Shown here in pieces: positions 26,750-35,481 of a DNA stretch of 64,000 bases (position 1 is the stretch's first letter; every line of letters begins with the position of its first letter). Where the stretch lies: assembly GCA_014804695.1 (NCBI GenBank), contig JAAUZJ010000024.1, positions 64,105 to 128,104 of the forward strand, given 5' to 3'. This DNA is from Lachnospiraceae bacterium (GTDB lineage Bacteria; Bacillota; Clostridia; Lachnospirales; Lachnospiraceae). Below the pieces are notes generated by a model that worked only from the letters and a program-made list of their open reading frames with translations, was not told where the DNA came from and ran no database searches. The position numbers and the translations under genes were made by a program.

Positions 26750-27865
26750 TCATCCGTCTATTAGCCATTCACTACTTTCCGGCTGATTGGAAACTTTCCA
26801 TGAAAACCGTTCTTCCCTGCCACAATATCTGCACTGCTCAATTGGGTCTGTATCCAACGCCCTCAATGCTTTACGTAAATCTGTTTTATCATCATAGATA
26901 TCCACCCCTTCTTCAAAATGAAGCGGTATTTCATATCGTGTAAAAAAGTGATTTCCCAAAGCAGAAAAAGGGCACTTATAAATTTTTCCGTTTCGCAGGA
27001 AATGGCATCTGAATTCCCTACATTCCGTCTGTGCTTTATAAGGATCATTTTTTCCGCTCAAATCTATATTCTTTCCAAATGTCTCTACATGTCCACGAAA
27101 CTCATACCGAATACCGAATTTTTCCAACGTATCAAGAATCTTATCCTTCAATTTTGCCGTCGGCGGATATTCCGTTATACTTACAAGTACATCCTCTTCC
27201 TTTATATAAGACAGTAGGTCCTCACTCTGTTTTGGAATCAAAAGACCATTGGATACAACAGATATACTGGTCTTTGGCATATACTTCCTCAAACATTCTA
27301 TATACTTGCCAAGCTGCCCGGACAGAAATGCCTCGCCTCCAAGCAGATCGAAATGGGTGATATAAACTTTATTTGATAAATATTGAATATCCTTCTCGAA
27401 AGATTCATATCCGACTGAATCACCTTTCTGAAAAATATTAGAAAAATGACTGCATCCCTTGCAATTCATGTTGCAATAATCAACTACATTCGTCTCCAGT
27501 TTTTTCATAAAAGCTTCTTTATTTTCCAGTTCACCCTTCCATACTATATGGGTATCTTTTAAAATATCTTCCGCCAAATTCAACCGATAGTAATATACTA
27601 CACCATTCACTACGCCACAATTATCTATCTCCATTTCGCATAGTTCCTGCCAGATTTCCTGCCATTCCAATACTGCAACTAAAAGGACATCCATATTATT
27701 TTTATAGCATTTCATATATTCGGATAGTGAAACCACTTTTGTTCCCATAACACTATTGATGCTTTCCGCGTTATGATCGATAAAAATAACTGTATGCTGC
27801 TTTTCCATCAGCCTTTCGCAGATATATGTCCCAAATTTTCCTGCTCCCCATATCGCAATATTCAT
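26750..27865 (-). CDS. Radical-SAM protein with N-terminal Rossmann-like module (371 aa)
   Basis: Residues 1-90 are a Rossmann-like module (MNIAIWGAGKFGTYICERL, FIDHNAES, VLLVAVLEW). The radical-SAM iron-sulphur motif follows at CNMNCKGC, with LLGGEAFLSG as the GGE motif and SVVSNG downstream. Near the C-terminus are CREFRCHFLRNGKIYKCPF and CRYCG, cysteines of a SPASM-like auxiliary region. The reaction is unknown; epimerisation or dehydrogenation of a sugar or polyol is possible. The ATG at 27865 is chosen because GGAGG lies eight bases upstream; an earlier ATG at 27907 would overlap the previous gene. Confidence 0.82.
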   Translation of the reverse strand: MNIAIWGAGKFGTYICERLMEKQHTVIFIDHNAESINSVMGTKVVSLSEYMKCYKNNMDVLLVAVLEWQEIWQELCEMEIDNCGVVNGVVYYYRLNLAEDILKDTHIVWKGELENKEAFMKKLETNVVDYCNMNCKGCSHFSNIFQKGDSVGYESFEKDIQYLSNKVYITHFDLLGGEAFLSGQLGKYIECLRKYMPKTSISVVSNGLLIPKQSEDLLSYIKEEDVLVSITEYPPTAKLKDKILDTLEKFGIRYEFRGHVETFGKNIDLSGKNDPYKAQTECREFRCHFLRNGKIYKCPFSALGNHFFTRYEIPLHFEEGVDIYDDKTDLRKALRALDTDPIEQCRYCGREERFSWKVSNQPESSEWLIDG

Positions 27866-27903
27866 AACATTATCCTCCAAAATCTTATTGATGTATTGCA
27901 AAA

Positions 27904-29067
27904 TCATTTGACGAACTCTTCAAAATATCTTCCGAACCTCTGTATATCCAGTTCAATACACTGATAATCATATTCTTTTAAGCAATTCTCTATTTTTTCT
28001 CTATAGATTTCACTGACGCCAAAAACGAGACTAAATTTTTTGTTTTTGCTTATTTCTGTTAATTCCCTAACTTTCACGCCTTTTAGCTCTAACGGATTAT
28101 TAGATTTACTCGTAACAATTACTGCTGCTATTTGTTCGGTCAGATCAAGAATCGATAATATATCCAGGATATATTTTGCCCTCTGCCCAGCCCCATACAA
28201 ATAGACCGGCATATTTCCTGCCTGATTAAAAGAATCTGAAAAAATATGATAAAAATATCTTTTTTTCTTCTCAATATATTCTTTTCTATTCATCAAACCC
28301 TGGAACCAATTATTATAGCATCCTAAATCTCTATCTTTCAGCATCATAAGCAAATTTGCGGCACATCTGTCATTCACATTATGATATAAATTACAAGCGC
28401 TTAAATTTTCTTTCTGTGAATCTTCTATAGTAATATCTTTCTGAGTTGCTCCCACATAGACAACCGGTATATCATTCATGATTTCACTATATTTTATCCA
28501 CAAATCATCCTGTCCTTCGGCTGCACTGATAATATCCTGCATGACAAACCAGTTATCACTTCCTGCCCCAGGTGGATAAAGTACACCTCCCACTCCAATT
28601 GCACATAAATCTCCTCTGGGCATACCTTTATATTCATCGGGATACCGATCCCACTTCACATACTCCTCTAATCCCGTTTCCTGCCTGAATATCATTCTCA
28701 CTGACCGAGCCGATACCGCACCAGGAAAGCACTCGAACCCTTTCATCAAATCTTCGATCATAGACCGGGCATATATTGTATCATCATCTACTGTAATGAT
28801 TACATCGTCACGATATTCCTGTAAAGCATAATAATACTTCTTATGTGATTTCAAATTTCCCTTTACCCATATAATCCGAAAACCGTGTTTTCCGTTCATT
28901 TCAATTAGAAGCTCAGGAAGATCTGACTCCGCATTCGGAAATTCATCCAAACTCAAATAAAGAAGAATTGCATCTGCCCGTATCGTTTGCTCCAATAGAC
29001 TCTCAACGACTTTATGCACCATTTCTATCCTCTTGGGATACGATGTAAATGAAACGATCACTTTCAT
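27904..29067 (-). CDS. GT-A type glycosyltransferase with C-terminal Rossmann-like module (387 aa)
   Basis: A glycosyltransferase-like protein starting MKVIVSFTSYPKRIEMVHKV, with the metal-binding VIITVDDDTIYARS. Other stretches (DNWFVMQDIISAAEGQDDLW and VYVGATQKDI) are typical of clostridial GT-A enzymes of uncertain class. The C-terminus from about residue 275 is the Rossmann-like module (MPVYLYGAGQRAKYILDIL, SLVFGVSEIY). Its ATG overlaps the stop of the upstream glycosyltransferase by four bases, so translation is coupled. Donor and acceptor are unknown. Confidence 0.8.
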   Translation of the reverse strand: MKVIVSFTSYPKRIEMVHKVVESLLEQTIRADAILLYLSLDEFPNAESDLPELLIEMNGKHGFRIIWVKGNLKSHKKYYYALQEYRDDVIITVDDDTIYARSMIEDLMKGFECFPGAVSARSVRMIFRQETGLEEYVKWDRYPDEYKGMPRGDLCAIGVGGVLYPPGAGSDNWFVMQDIISAAEGQDDLWIKYSEIMNDIPVVYVGATQKDITIEDSQKENLSACNLYHNVNDRCAANLLMMLKDRDLGCYNNWFQGLMNRKEYIEKKKRYFYHIFSDSFNQAGNMPVYLYGAGQRAKYILDILSILDLTEQIAAVIVTSKSNNPLELKGVKVRELTEISKNKKFSLVFGVSEIYREKIENCLKEYDYQCIELDIQRFGRYFEEFVK

Positions 29068-30416
29068 GATTCCAATTCCTCTTCTGTCAGCATTGCAAGA
29101 ACATTTACTAACGTGATTCCGGCATTCCTGACCATATTTTTTATATCCAGATATATTACTTTAGATGCTGTCAAAATACAACCTGCTCTCTCCCATAAAT
29201 CATCCGGTCCTACAATTTCATATCCGCAGACGATCGTACCCTGTTTTTCAGCATCCTTATCCACGACCGCCGATATTTTTATAGAATTTTCATTTAAATA
29301 ATCCAGCAGAGCCCGGCCATAAACCCCTGCTCCCCATAAGATAACTTCCCTATTTTGCATAAGCTTGTCTTTTATCAGTTGGCAGACGATTCTCCCATTT
29401 CTTTTCAAATGAAATTGAAAATACATATCCAAAGTATTAAACCAACCACTTTCATAGGTGTTATGTAAAAAACACTCCAAAATATATCTGTCATAACTGT
29501 CAACTTTCGTATAATACGCTTTTCCATGGTCGATTAGCTTTGCAATCCCTTCCTGATGCAGAAACTGATAAAAATCCTTCCTTCGTTCTGCATTTTTTTC
29601 ATCTCTTACCGCTGCTAATATTTTCGACGTTAAAATATAAAACAAAGAATCCTCCAGATCACAAAGCATATTCCTTTCATTTAACTCTATGACCAGTTTT
29701 TCCATCGCATAATATACACACATGGGGTCTCTGTTCGACGAGATTCGAGACGGTTCAAAATGGTCTCTTGCATAGACCATCACTCTTTCATCGTTCAAAA
29801 TGACTATTTTCTGTGCACAAAAAACAGCCATTTTAGCATAAAATACATCATTACAACAGGTCAGATTCTGAAACTCTATCCGATTATCTTCAATAAACTG
29901 TCTTCTCATCATCTTATCGCAGGGTGAACTGGACCAGTTCGGAAAATCCCTTGGTTTAAAATCCCTTACGGAAAAAGGTTCATTACAATAATACTCCGCA
30001 AAATATTTCGGGCGTTTTACGCTTTTTTTCTCATATATCGATTCACTTGGAACGTGCATATACTCGAACAATACAATATCAGCTTGATATTTTTCCATGG
30101 CCTCATAAGCCTTTTCCAACATCTCCTCTTCGAATATATCATCACCATCCAAAAACAATATATATTTTCCATGGGCATTTTTCAGGCCTTTATTTCTTGA
30201 TACTGCTGCTCCCGAATGTATTTCATTAGATAAGATCTTTATTCTCTTATCCTTTTCTTTAAACTCTAATAATATATTTTTGGTATCATCTGTGGAACAA
30301 TCATCTATACAGATTAACTCAAAATCCACATAGGTTTGCTTTAGAACACTTTCTAATGCTTCCTTTAAATATTTCGCTGCGTTATACAACGGCATAATAA
30401 CTGATATTGTTCCCAT
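29064..30416 (-). CDS. Family 2 glycosyltransferase with C-terminal Rossmann-like module (450 aa)
   Basis: GT-A family 2 enzyme: ISVIMPLYNAAKYLKEAL, ICIDDCSTDDTKNIL and YILFLDGDDIFEEEM. A helical linker leads to a Rossmann-like module in the last 90 residues (REVILWGAGVYGRALLDYL, VVDKDAEKQG, GYEIVGPDDL). The ATG at 30416 is taken as the start; a TTG reading ten codons longer has no better ribosome site. A GGGGAAAGAGG stretch precedes the ATG. It lies 35 bases after the small 118-aa gene and overlaps the next gene by four bases. Confidence 0.86.
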   Translation of the reverse strand: MGTISVIMPLYNAAKYLKEALESVLKQTYVDFELICIDDCSTDDTKNILLEFKEKDKRIKILSNEIHSGAAVSRNKGLKNAHGKYILFLDGDDIFEEEMLEKAYEAMEKYQADIVLFEYMHVPSESIYEKKSVKRPKYFAEYYCNEPFSVRDFKPRDFPNWSSSPCDKMMRRQFIEDNRIEFQNLTCCNDVFYAKMAVFCAQKIVILNDERVMVYARDHFEPSRISSNRDPMCVYYAMEKLVIELNERNMLCDLEDSLFYILTSKILAAVRDEKNAERRKDFYQFLHQEGIAKLIDHGKAYYTKVDSYDRYILECFLHNTYESGWFNTLDMYFQFHLKRNGRIVCQLIKDKLMQNREVILWGAGVYGRALLDYLNENSIKISAVVDKDAEKQGTIVCGYEIVGPDDLWERAGCILTASKVIYLDIKNMVRNAGITLVNVLAMLTEEELES

Positions 30417-30451
30417 ATCCTCTTTCCCCACGTTAATAAAATGCAAACTTT

Positions 30452-30808
30452 CTAAAAATTATAAATATATTTTGGCAGCTTATCCTGCTCATTCAATTTT
30501 TCCCCGGCATTCGCTGCTGTACTTTCGTTATATTCTTTAAACGAATCATATGATATTCTATTTTTCATGGCAGCTACCCCGACTATCTTTTTCACCTGTT
30601 CCATTTCTTCATGATCTTTCCACAACTGATTTAGTTCCTCCATTAACTGTGGAAGAGTTTCAAACCCATATTCTCTTATATATGGCTTCGGATCCATTTC
30701 AATAAAATAACTTTCTTTCTCCTTGTCACTTTTCTGAAATTGATACTGCTGACAATTTGACAGTCCCCATTCCTTTAGCTTTTTCTTTTCAGTTTCATTT
30801 TTATCCAT
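30452..30808 (-). CDS. Hypothetical protein next to the carbamoyltransferase (118 aa)
   Basis: Not recognised. A charged soluble protein with no membrane segment and no cysteine pair. It starts MDKNETEKKKLKEWGLSNCQ; the middle (KPYIREYGFETLPQLMEEL) looks like a small folded helical domain and the ends look disordered. It starts 15 bases after the carbamoyltransferase gene, with an AAGGGATGAG site before the ATG. The position suggests a partner of the carbamoyltransferase or of the next glycosyltransferase, but that is inference from place alone. Confidence 0.65.
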   Translation of the reverse strand: MDKNETEKKKLKEWGLSNCQQYQFQKSDKEKESYFIEMDPKPYIREYGFETLPQLMEELNQLWKDHEEMEQVKKIVGVAAMKNRISYDSFKEYNESTAANAGEKLNEQDKLPKYIYNF

Positions 30809-30823
30809 ATTCTCATCCCTTTC

Positions 30824-32659
30824 CTAATCAAGAGCATATAAATTACGCCAATCCTGTGTTTCAACAAATTCCGGCTGCTCTTCTTTATACAACACGCAAT
30901 TTTCCAGAACCAAAACATCCATATCCGTCCGCATAAAACACTCATATGCGTTCTTTGGCGTACAAACAATGGGTTCCCCCCTAACATTAAAGGATGTATT
31001 TACAATAACACTATATCCTGTTAACTTCTTGAATTCATTCAGCACATGATAGTAATATGGATTACTTTCCTCAGCCACCGTCTGTATACGCGCACTGTAA
31101 TCCACATGCGTCACAGCCGGAATATCTGAACGCTTCTGCTTTACGATTTCAAGCATATTGCCCTGGTACTTTTTCAGATCCTCTTGAACGAAGCTGTCAT
31201 TACAACGCTCTTCTTTCACATTTTCAACAATAAGCATATAGGGGCTTTCATCATCCAACTCAAAATACTCCGATACATCCTCCCTTAGCACGGAAGGCGC
31301 AAAAGGTCTGAATGATTCCCTGTATTTGATTTTCCTGTTCAATTTTACCTGCATGGTTTCAGAGCGTGCATCAGCAATAATACTTCGATTTCCCAACGCT
31401 CTCGGTCCAAACTCCATGCGTCCATGAAAGAGTCCTATCACTTTCTCTCCGGCAAGCAATTCCGCTATTTTTTTAAATATATCATCGCCATACACATGAT
31501 ATGGAAGCTTATTTTCCTTTAAATATTTCTCAATTTCCTCCATGGAATATTCAGGTCCCAGATAACTTCCCTTCTGGGAATCTGTAATTGTTACATTCCG
31601 ATCGATGCATTCGCACTGATACGCCGCATATAACGCACATCCCAAGCTTCCCCCGGCATCACCTGCCGCAGGCTGAATCCATAAATTTTCGAAAATCCCG
31701 CTATTCTTGATTTTTCCGTTAGCCACACAATTTAACGCAACTCCGCCTGCCAGAACAAGATTATCAATACCCTTTCCATACTTTTCTTTTGCATGTTTAA
31801 CCAGCTTTAAAATTATTTCCTCTACCACTTTTTGGGCTGAGGCAGCAATATCCATTTCCCTTTTGGTTATTTCCGTCTCCGGTTCTCTTCTCGGTCCTCC
31901 AAATAAATCGGCAAATTTATCATTTGTCATGGTCCTGCCATACTGATAATCAAAATACTCCATATTCATACAGAAAGAACCATCTTCTTTGATGTCAATT
32001 AACTCTTTTTTAATCAACTCTTCATAAACAGGTTCTCCATATGGCGCCAGGCCCATGAATTTATAATCACCAGAGTTCACCTTAAAACCACAAAAATAAG
32101 TAAAAGCACTATATAATAACCCTAATGAATGAGGAAAATCTATTTTCTCTTTCATGACAATATCTTTTCCACTTCCAACACTGATTGCAGTTGTAGCCCA
32201 TTCCCCAACTCCGTCAAGTGTGATAATGACCGCATTTTCATATGGTGACGGGTAAAATGCAGAAGCAGCATGAGAAATATGATGCTCACACACCATAAAC
32301 TTTCTTTTCTCATTCTCCCCTAATATACTGTCTACAACTTTATGTATCCATATTTTAGCTCCGAACATGGATTCAAAGCTTCTGCCTATGACATCATCAG
32401 AGTCCCCGCCCGCTGCAAGAATATTTTTGATATACCTATCAAGCGTCAGAAAAGGATTATCGTAAAATATGACAATGTCAATATCTTCCGCCGCTATTTT
32501 GCCCTCTTTCAAACAATATGAAATTGCATTCACAGGCATATTGAAGTCATGTTTTATTCTTGTGAACCTCTCTTCCTGCGCTGCTGCAACTATTTTCCCA
32601 TCAATAACCAAACTGGCCGCCGAGTCATGATATAATGCAGATATACCTAAAATTTTCAT
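30824..32659 (-). CDS. NodU/CmcH-family O-carbamoyltransferase (611 aa)
   Basis: Transfers a carbamoyl group from carbamoyl phosphate, via carbamoyl-adenylate, to a hydroxyl of a sugar or related acceptor. Family motifs run through the chain: MKILGISALYHDSAASLV, AAAQEERFTRIKHD, CEHHISHAASAFYPSPYE, VIITLDGVGEW, LVLAGGVALNCVANG, FHGRMEFGPRALGNRSI and NTSFNVRGEPIVCTP. The length of 611 fits the family. In this operon it probably decorates the glycan. It follows the GT4 gene by 21 bases. Confidence 0.92.
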   Translation of the reverse strand: MKILGISALYHDSAASLVIDGKIVAAAQEERFTRIKHDFNMPVNAISYCLKEGKIAAEDIDIVIFYDNPFLTLDRYIKNILAAGGDSDDVIGRSFESMFGAKIWIHKVVDSILGENEKRKFMVCEHHISHAASAFYPSPYENAVIITLDGVGEWATTAISVGSGKDIVMKEKIDFPHSLGLLYSAFTYFCGFKVNSGDYKFMGLAPYGEPVYEELIKKELIDIKEDGSFCMNMEYFDYQYGRTMTNDKFADLFGGPRREPETEITKREMDIAASAQKVVEEIILKLVKHAKEKYGKGIDNLVLAGGVALNCVANGKIKNSGIFENLWIQPAAGDAGGSLGCALYAAYQCECIDRNVTITDSQKGSYLGPEYSMEEIEKYLKENKLPYHVYGDDIFKKIAELLAGEKVIGLFHGRMEFGPRALGNRSIIADARSETMQVKLNRKIKYRESFRPFAPSVLREDVSEYFELDDESPYMLIVENVKEERCNDSFVQEDLKKYQGNMLEIVKQKRSDIPAVTHVDYSARIQTVAEESNPYYYHVLNEFKKLTGYSVIVNTSFNVRGEPIVCTPKNAYECFMRTDMDVLVLENCVLYKEEQPEFVETQDWRNLYALD

Positions 32660-32680
32660 ATTTTTCTCCCTGTATCATCT

Positions 32681-34288
32681 TTAAATATTTTCACACCAAT
32701 CCAATAACTCTGAGAGCATTACAATTGTGTAACTGTATTTTGCTTTCATAAAATCAATAAGTTCCTTTACTTCACCTAGAACAGTCACAACAATTGCATC
32801 AACTTCCGGTAACATTTCTCTCATATCTACGATTTTTATGAGACCATCAGGATCTGTTATTCTCTGATCCATAACATATTCTACTGTAATTCTACTGTTT
32901 TCCAGTTCATCATACAGACAACATCCCAAATATCCCATTCCATAAATTGCTATTGAATAAATTCCTTTTTCAATCAAAGCAGTTTCCAGTGATTTATGTT
33001 CCAGTTTATTACATAGCCAGCGCTGTACAGTTTTCTGAAGCGCCTGTTGCTTTTCGAATCCTCCAGAATCATATACATACTCAGTTTTATCCTGTAAGGA
33101 ACTATATCGATTGTTCAACTTATTCAACAATTCCGCTTTTTGTTCCCTGCCGGAAACTTCATTCCCCTGTGTCAGACCTTCATATACTTTAATAATGTTT
33201 TCCAGATATTTTGCAGCGTCAAACGTATCTACACTATATTGCTGTGCCGCTTTCTGAATTTCCTCATTATTTTCCTGATGCTCTATTGCATATTGCATCA
33301 CTCTTGCCAGATCTTTATAATCTCCCTGTCTGTATAAATAACCTCTACTGCAGTCTTGCCCGATGATTTCTGCCGTTCCACCCGTATCGGCTCCAATCAC
33401 AATACATCCTGCCATCATGGCCTCTATCGTCACTCTTCCCAATGCCTCCATTTTGGAAGCGGTAATAGAATACAGACATTTATCCCTCAACTGCCCCAAA
33501 TCTTTTTTAAAATCCAGAAAATAAATATTACGTTCCAGTCCGTATTTTTTTACATATTTTTTCAGAAGCCAGATGTATTGATAATTTCCGGTTCCCACAA
33601 TATATAGCTGAATATCTGTCCCGTTCTTAATTATTTCATGCGCCGCCTTAACAGCATCAGCCTGACCCTTTTGCGGAGAGATCACGCCTGCAAACATAAA
33701 GCAGTGTCCGTTCTTCGTCTCATAGTTTCTTGACAAAAATCTATCAATGTTCACGCCATTATATATACAAATAGAATCAATTCCATACTTGGTCTTATAA
33801 GCATTTTTTACACAATTGGAAATCGCGATTATTTTATCGCTGCACTCAAACAACTCCCTTTTTAACTCCTTATCCGAGAATTCAAATCCGAAATGCTCTT
33901 CCAACAGTTCTCTTATATGCCATACATGTGGAATATCAGCCATTAAAGCCGCTATTATCCCTACATTACTCACACTGGAATTGGTATGGATCAATTCTAT
34001 TTTTTTCTGCTTTATAATGTCCTGCAGTTTCAAAGCCGCAGCATAATTACTGGCAAAAATCGTATCCATTTCCGCCGTCGTATGTGTACCGATTTTTCTA
34101 TGGTCTGTTTTGAACGGAACAACATAGTATTCAATATCTATTTGCCGTAAGCGTTCTTCAATAATGCCCTCGGAAGGTATGACCACTACAGCACAAATCC
34201 GATTCCTGCTTACTGTCAGCATATCCAACAAAGATTGTGCTGCTCCACCAGCTTCTGATTCATTTATTATGTACAACACATTTATCAT
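32681..34288 (-). CDS. Family 4 glycosyltransferase with C-terminal Rossmann-like module (535 aa)
   Basis: A GT-B family 4 enzyme: INVLYIINESEAGGAAQSLL at the start, FMFAGVISPQKGQADAV before the donor site and the E-x7-E-type RVTIEAMMAGCIVIGADTGG. The last 100 residues are the Rossmann-like module (YSIAIYGMGYLGCCLYDEL, EYVMDQRITDPDG). The ATG at 34288 is chosen over one 22 codons earlier, since it opens with the first strand of the fold, avoids overlap with the upstream gene and has GGGAG ahead of it. It is the first gene, in reading order, that carries the shared module. Confidence 0.86.
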   Translation of the reverse strand: MINVLYIINESEAGGAAQSLLDMLTVSRNRICAVVVIPSEGIIEERLRQIDIEYYVVPFKTDHRKIGTHTTAEMDTIFASNYAAALKLQDIIKQKKIELIHTNSSVSNVGIIAALMADIPHVWHIRELLEEHFGFEFSDKELKRELFECSDKIIAISNCVKNAYKTKYGIDSICIYNGVNIDRFLSRNYETKNGHCFMFAGVISPQKGQADAVKAAHEIIKNGTDIQLYIVGTGNYQYIWLLKKYVKKYGLERNIYFLDFKKDLGQLRDKCLYSITASKMEALGRVTIEAMMAGCIVIGADTGGTAEIIGQDCSRGYLYRQGDYKDLARVMQYAIEHQENNEEIQKAAQQYSVDTFDAAKYLENIIKVYEGLTQGNEVSGREQKAELLNKLNNRYSSLQDKTEYVYDSGGFEKQQALQKTVQRWLCNKLEHKSLETALIEKGIYSIAIYGMGYLGCCLYDELENSRITVEYVMDQRITDPDGLIKIVDMREMLPEVDAIVVTVLGEVKELIDFMKAKYSYTIVMLSELLDWCENI

Positions 34289-34314
34289 ACTTCTTCTGCT
34301 CCCTATCAGACTGC

Positions 34315-35463
34315 CTACACATCTTTTAACATTTTCTCTACCTGAGGAACCCATACACGATAATCAAATCGTTCCTCCGCTGTCTTTCTCGCATTATCTG
34401 AATACCTAAGATAATCTTCCGCATCCAAAGAAATTGCCCTGCGAACTGCTTTTTTAATCTCCTGAACGCTGTCACCATCAATAAAGAGGCTATCGTATCC
34501 ATTTTTTAAATAATATTTCGTATAATCACCTACATCAGAAACAACTGGTACAACGCCATAAATCATCCCTTCCGGCACCTTGCTCGGAAAATTTGCAAGA
34601 GTTCTTTGACATATATTTCTTGCTATAACCATAAAATTCATCTGTTGATATAGCGCAAGCAGCGCATCATACCTCATCCAATCATGCAGGATTATAACTC
34701 CGCTCATTCGTTCATATTCCGATGTTGTAAGATACCCTTTTATTGCTTCTTTGCTTATTCCGCACAGATGGAGTTCAATCCTGTCAATTTCCGCTTCTTC
34801 CAGACCCGCAAACGCCTTTAACATGAATTGCAAAGAATCCTTTGCAGATGGAATAATGAACTTATATTTTTCTGTTGTTTTAGGCTTTAGAGAATGCTCT
34901 TTGCTATCTATCATGGGAGGAAAGCGATATGTTGCCATCCCTCTGCCCATATAATAATGGTCTATATATTCGCTGATTGAAAGAATGGCATCCGCATTTA
35001 AATAGACATTTCCTTCTATATGCACTGCCTCTTTATATTTTTCTATCGTCGGGTAATCTTCTTTATCAAATAATTCTAACATACCACATATCGTTTTAAA
35101 TCCTGCCTGCTTTTCGAATCGAAATAATTCATTGAGAAAATACTCACTCTTAAGCCAAAACACCAATACCCGGTCTTCACTTGTTATTTCATATTCCCTT
35201 AACAGTCCAAGCCTTTCCTCACAAAAGCCTGTGGCTTTTTGAGTCTGATATACTGCCTCATCTTCACTTGGCACAACAGGAATGACTGTAATCGGTATGT
35301 TCAAGCGCTCAATCGTTGAAAAATCATATTCTTCATTAATATCTGTCGCTATGATCACTTCATATCCGGCACATAAAACTGCTTTTGCCAGATTCTGAAT
35401 ATAATTGGCAAGCGCTTCGCCATGTGGATATTTGCATTTTACCTGTATAAATACACGACTCAT
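34315..35463 (-). CDS. Family 4-like glycosyltransferase (382 aa)
   Basis: A GT-B glycosyltransferase without added domain. The N-terminus is MSRVFIQVKCKYPHGEALAN; the donor-binding half has FPSKVPEGMIYGVVPVVSDV, the place of the family 4 E-x7-E loop, and the protein ends RVWVPQVEKMLKDV. Motifs are weaker than in the two other family 4 enzymes of the locus, so assignment to the exact family is less sure. It starts 18 bases after the AsnB-like gene. Confidence 0.75.
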   Translation of the reverse strand: MSRVFIQVKCKYPHGEALANYIQNLAKAVLCAGYEVIIATDINEEYDFSTIERLNIPITVIPVVPSEDEAVYQTQKATGFCEERLGLLREYEITSEDRVLVFWLKSEYFLNELFRFEKQAGFKTICGMLELFDKEDYPTIEKYKEAVHIEGNVYLNADAILSISEYIDHYYMGRGMATYRFPPMIDSKEHSLKPKTTEKYKFIIPSAKDSLQFMLKAFAGLEEAEIDRIELHLCGISKEAIKGYLTTSEYERMSGVIILHDWMRYDALLALYQQMNFMVIARNICQRTLANFPSKVPEGMIYGVVPVVSDVGDYTKYYLKNGYDSLFIDGDSVQEIKKAVRRAISLDAEDYLRYSDNARKTAEERFDYRVWVPQVEKMLKDV

Positions 35464-35481
35464 AATTATCCACCCCGCTTT

